The notes under the pieces are model-generated. The model was given only the letters and a program-made list of their open reading frames with translations. It made no database searches and had not been told where the DNA came from. Shown piece by piece: positions 5,236-6,722 of a DNA stretch of 6,722 nucleotides (positions are counted from its first letter, which is position 1; each line of letters opens with the position of its first letter). The position numbers and the translations under genes were made by a program. Source of the stretch: Candidatus Binataceae bacterium (GTDB lineage: Bacteria > Desulfobacterota > Binatia > Binatales > Binataceae); assembly GCA_030042765.1 (NCBI GenBank), contig JASHZA010000097.1, forward strand, positions 1 to 6,722, written 5' to 3'.

Positions 5236-5574
5236 ATGCAGTCCGGCAAGTCAAAGACAGCCCCCAGAATCCGCGGACTCAGCGAGGTTGGCCGCTATGC
5301 CGTCGGCGTCCAATGGGCCGAGGGTCACGAGAGCATCTATCCGCTCGAGAACCTGCGCCGCTTCTGCCCGTGTAACGTATGCGGTGGGCGCATCGATGGG
5401 GAGATTCCCGCCGCGAGCCGGCGCCTCGCGCAACTGTCGCGGATGGGAGAAGCCGCAGTGTTCCTCGAATGGAACGACGGGCACGAGACGCTGTACACGA
5501 CCGCGCAGTTGCGCGATCTCTGCCGCTGCGCCTACTGCGTCAAGGAACCGGAACGCCCGATCACGGGAGACTGA
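5236..5574 (+). CDS. DUF971 (GBBH-like N-terminal domain) protein with two Cys-bearing half-repeats
   Basis: The 112-residue protein fits the DUF971 family, related to the zinc-binding N-terminal domain of gamma-butyrobetaine hydroxylase. Members often occur near Fe-S cluster assembly genes, but their role is not settled. The protein consists of two similar halves 52 residues apart, each with W-x2-GHE-x2-Y-x4-LR-x2-C-x-C-x2-C. The first has Trp27, GHE 30-32 and Cys44/46/49; the second has Trp79, GHE 82-84 and Cys96/98/101. The halves share 11 of 27 aligned residues without gaps. The six cysteines suggest metal binding, inferred from GBBH. A TTG seven codons upstream (5215) is possible, but it falls within the putative -10, so the ATG at 5236 is preferred; AAGAG at 5224-5228 is a weak ribosome binding site. 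It is divergent from the flavin reductase and converges on the transporter, 11 bases apart. Confidence 0.82.
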   Translation: MQSGKSKTAPRIRGLSEVGRYAVGVQWAEGHESIYPLENLRRFCPCNVCGGRIDGEIPAASRRLAQLSRMGEAAVFLEWNDGHETLYTTAQLRDLCRCAYCVKEPERPITGD

Positions 5575-5585
5575 ATCGGACGCAT
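5575..5585. other. 11-base convergent junction without terminator
   Basis: The DUF971 stop (TGA, 5572-5574) and the transporter stop (TAG on the minus strand, 5588-5586) are 11 bases apart. There is no room for an independent terminator, so the 3' ends of the two transcripts probably overlap. Confidence 0.6.
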
Positions 5586-6722
5586 CTATGCGCGGGTCGA
5601 ACCGCCCATCCTGCGCGGCGCTGCCTCGCCCTTGTGCTCGGGCATTCTGGTCGATGAAGTCGCCGTAGGCGGGTGCGCCTCCGCCTCCTCGGCGCGCGCG
5701 ATTCGCGAGCCCACCAATTCGAACAGCGCCGGCAGCACGACCAGCGTCGCCAGCAAGATAAAGCTGGTACCGAGGCTTAAGACCCAACCCAGGCTCGAGA
5801 TCCCGCGATGGTCGGCGGGAATCAAAGCGGCAAACGCTGCAATCGTTGTGAGCGAGCAGATCGTGACCGACTTGCCGACGGCTCTCGTCAGGATTAGCGA
5901 CGACTTGTCGCGTTCCTCGCGCCAGCGGTAAAGCATGTTGACGCCGTTATCCACGCCCATCCCGATCACGATCGGCACCGCGAACAGATTGGCCAGATTG
6001 AACTCCCATCCAAGCGCGCCCATCGTTTCGACCAGCCAGGCGCCGCCGAATACCAGCGGCACCGTTGCCAGCAGCGTCTCGCGCAGGTTGCGGAAGTCGG
6101 CGAAGACAAATACGAACACCGCGATCAGCGCCAGCACCGCTGCGCGTTCGTACCCGCGCCGCATCACGCCCGCGATGGCGTAGGTCTGCACCGGTGGCCC
6201 GGTGACGCTTCGGTCCACGGTGCGCAATGCAGTGATGAAGTGCTCGAGCGGCGCGTCCTCCCAGACGTCGCCTTTGGGGTAGATCTGGACCAGGTACTGC
6301 CCCGACGCGCCGATAAACCGCTCGCGCAGCACCGGCGGAAGGGTTTTCTCCGTTACCGCTGCACCGCTGAGTTGGAGCTTGAACGCCCCCAGTTCACGAT
6401 CGAGAATATCGGCGATCTCCCGGCTGTAACTCTCAAAGGCGTTCGGCTCGCCTTGCAGTTTGGCGATGGCCTTCGACACCAGAAAGGAAGTCCTTGCTGC
6501 TGCGTCCGACCGGTAAGGACGCTCGATCATCCGGAGTTTGGCGTCCAGTTCCCTGAGATCGCGCATCAGCGCAGCCGGATCTTTGGGCCGCGCGGGCCTA
6601 ATCGCGATCGGCTGAAGCTCGACGCCAACGCGTGCGAGAATCTCTAATTTGTCCTGCTGGTGATCCGGAATGTAAGTCCCGATCGTCTCGACGTCCGAAA
6701 CTTCGGGCAGCGCGCGAAAGAG
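5586..6722 (-). CDS. RND/MMPL-family transporter, C-terminal part (HpnN-like)
   Basis: The minus-strand frame is open from the right edge to the TAG at 5588-5586, giving 378 visible residues; the true start lies beyond the window, so the internal ATG at 6566 is not the start. The first visible residues, LPEVSDVETIGTYIPDHQQDKL, and the soluble part up to about residue 190 resemble the second periplasmic loop of hopanoid-transporter-like RND proteins. Then come five hydrophobic segments (about 194-209, 216-234, 241-258, 282-302, 308-337), the usual C-terminal half of an RND permease. The fourth-helix-type motif GMGVDNGVNMLYRWREE (254-270) carries the conserved Asp, and SVTICSLTTIAAFAAL is also typical. 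Such proteins export lipids such as hopanoids, or drugs, using proton flow. No hopanoid gene is visible, so the substrate is open. The last 40 or so residues form a hydrophilic tail. Confidence 0.88.
   Translation of the reverse strand, partial: LFRALPEVSDVETIGTYIPDHQQDKLEILARVGVELQPIAIRPARPKDPAALMRDLRELDAKLRMIERPYRSDAAARTSFLVSKAIAKLQGEPNAFESYSREIADILDRELGAFKLQLSGAAVTEKTLPPVLRERFIGASGQYLVQIYPKGDVWEDAPLEHFITALRTVDRSVTGPPVQTYAIAGVMRRGYERAAVLALIAVFVFVFADFRNLRETLLATVPLVFGGAWLVETMGALGWEFNLANLFAVPIVIGMGVDNGVNMLYRWREERDKSSLILTRAVGKSVTICSLTTIAAFAALIPADHRGISSLGWVLSLGTSFILLATLVVLPALFELVGSRIARAEEAEAHPPTATSSTRMPEHKGEAAPRRMGGSTRA

Noticed and set aside
5093..5668. A 191-codon plus-strand frame and a 178-codon minus-strand frame (5251-5787) over the DUF971 gene
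   Set aside because: Both are Arg/Ala/Ser-rich shadows in GC-rich DNA. They cross gene boundaries and the divergent promoter, while the DUF971 frame has conserved paired motifs.

Overview
This window looks like a piece of chromosome from a GC-rich, diderm (Gram-negative) bacterium. The evidence for an outer membrane is a type II secretion secretin, a lipid A-type late acyltransferase and an RND/MMPL exporter. The gene mixture would suit a deltaproteobacterium-like or Binatota-like environmental lineage, but that placement is inference from gene style only. There are no tRNAs, rRNAs, CRISPR arrays, transposases or phage genes, and nothing marks it as a recent island.

Layout: (1) Bases 1-1706, plus strand: 3' part of a type II secretion secretin (gspD) whose 5' end lies outside the window. 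(2) 1817-2737, plus: a complete LpxL/HtrB-family Kdo2-lipid A-type acyltransferase. (3) 2738-3017: a gap with one doubtful 65-codon ORF. (4) 3018-3329, plus: a small Rieske [2Fe-2S] ferredoxin. (5) 3374-4429, minus: an NAD-type isocitrate/isopropylmalate/homoisocitrate dehydrogenase family enzyme, convergent with the ferredoxin. (6) 4594-5070, minus: a flavin reductase-like FMN-binding protein upstream of, and probably co-transcribed with, the dehydrogenase. (7) 5071-5235: a compact divergent promoter region. (8) 5236-5574, plus: a small DUF971 (gamma-butyrobetaine hydroxylase N-terminal-like) protein built of two cysteine-bearing half-repeats. (9) 5586-6722, minus: C-terminal part of an RND/MMPL (HpnN-like) transporter, open through the right edge and convergent with the DUF971 gene.

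How they fit together: the left third serves the cell envelope (protein export through the outer membrane, lipid A acylation) and the right end is also envelope-related (possible lipid or hopanoid export). The middle holds small redox proteins (Rieske ferredoxin, FMN-binding reductase, NAD-dependent dehydrogenase, Cys-rich DUF971 protein). I cannot show that these form one pathway.

The most interesting non-coding signal is in the 165-base divergent region at 5071-5235. A 9-base element (CGGACCGAT) appears once per strand, each copy two bases upstream of a TAT-starting -10-like hexamer. On the plus side a perfect TATAAT is followed by a 6-base inverted repeat just before the ATG. The most interesting protein signals are the two-half DUF971 protein, whose halves may be in swapped order relative to the family, and the secretin's isolated cysteine pair and long Pro/Ala-rich tail. 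I found no convincing new multi-gene system.
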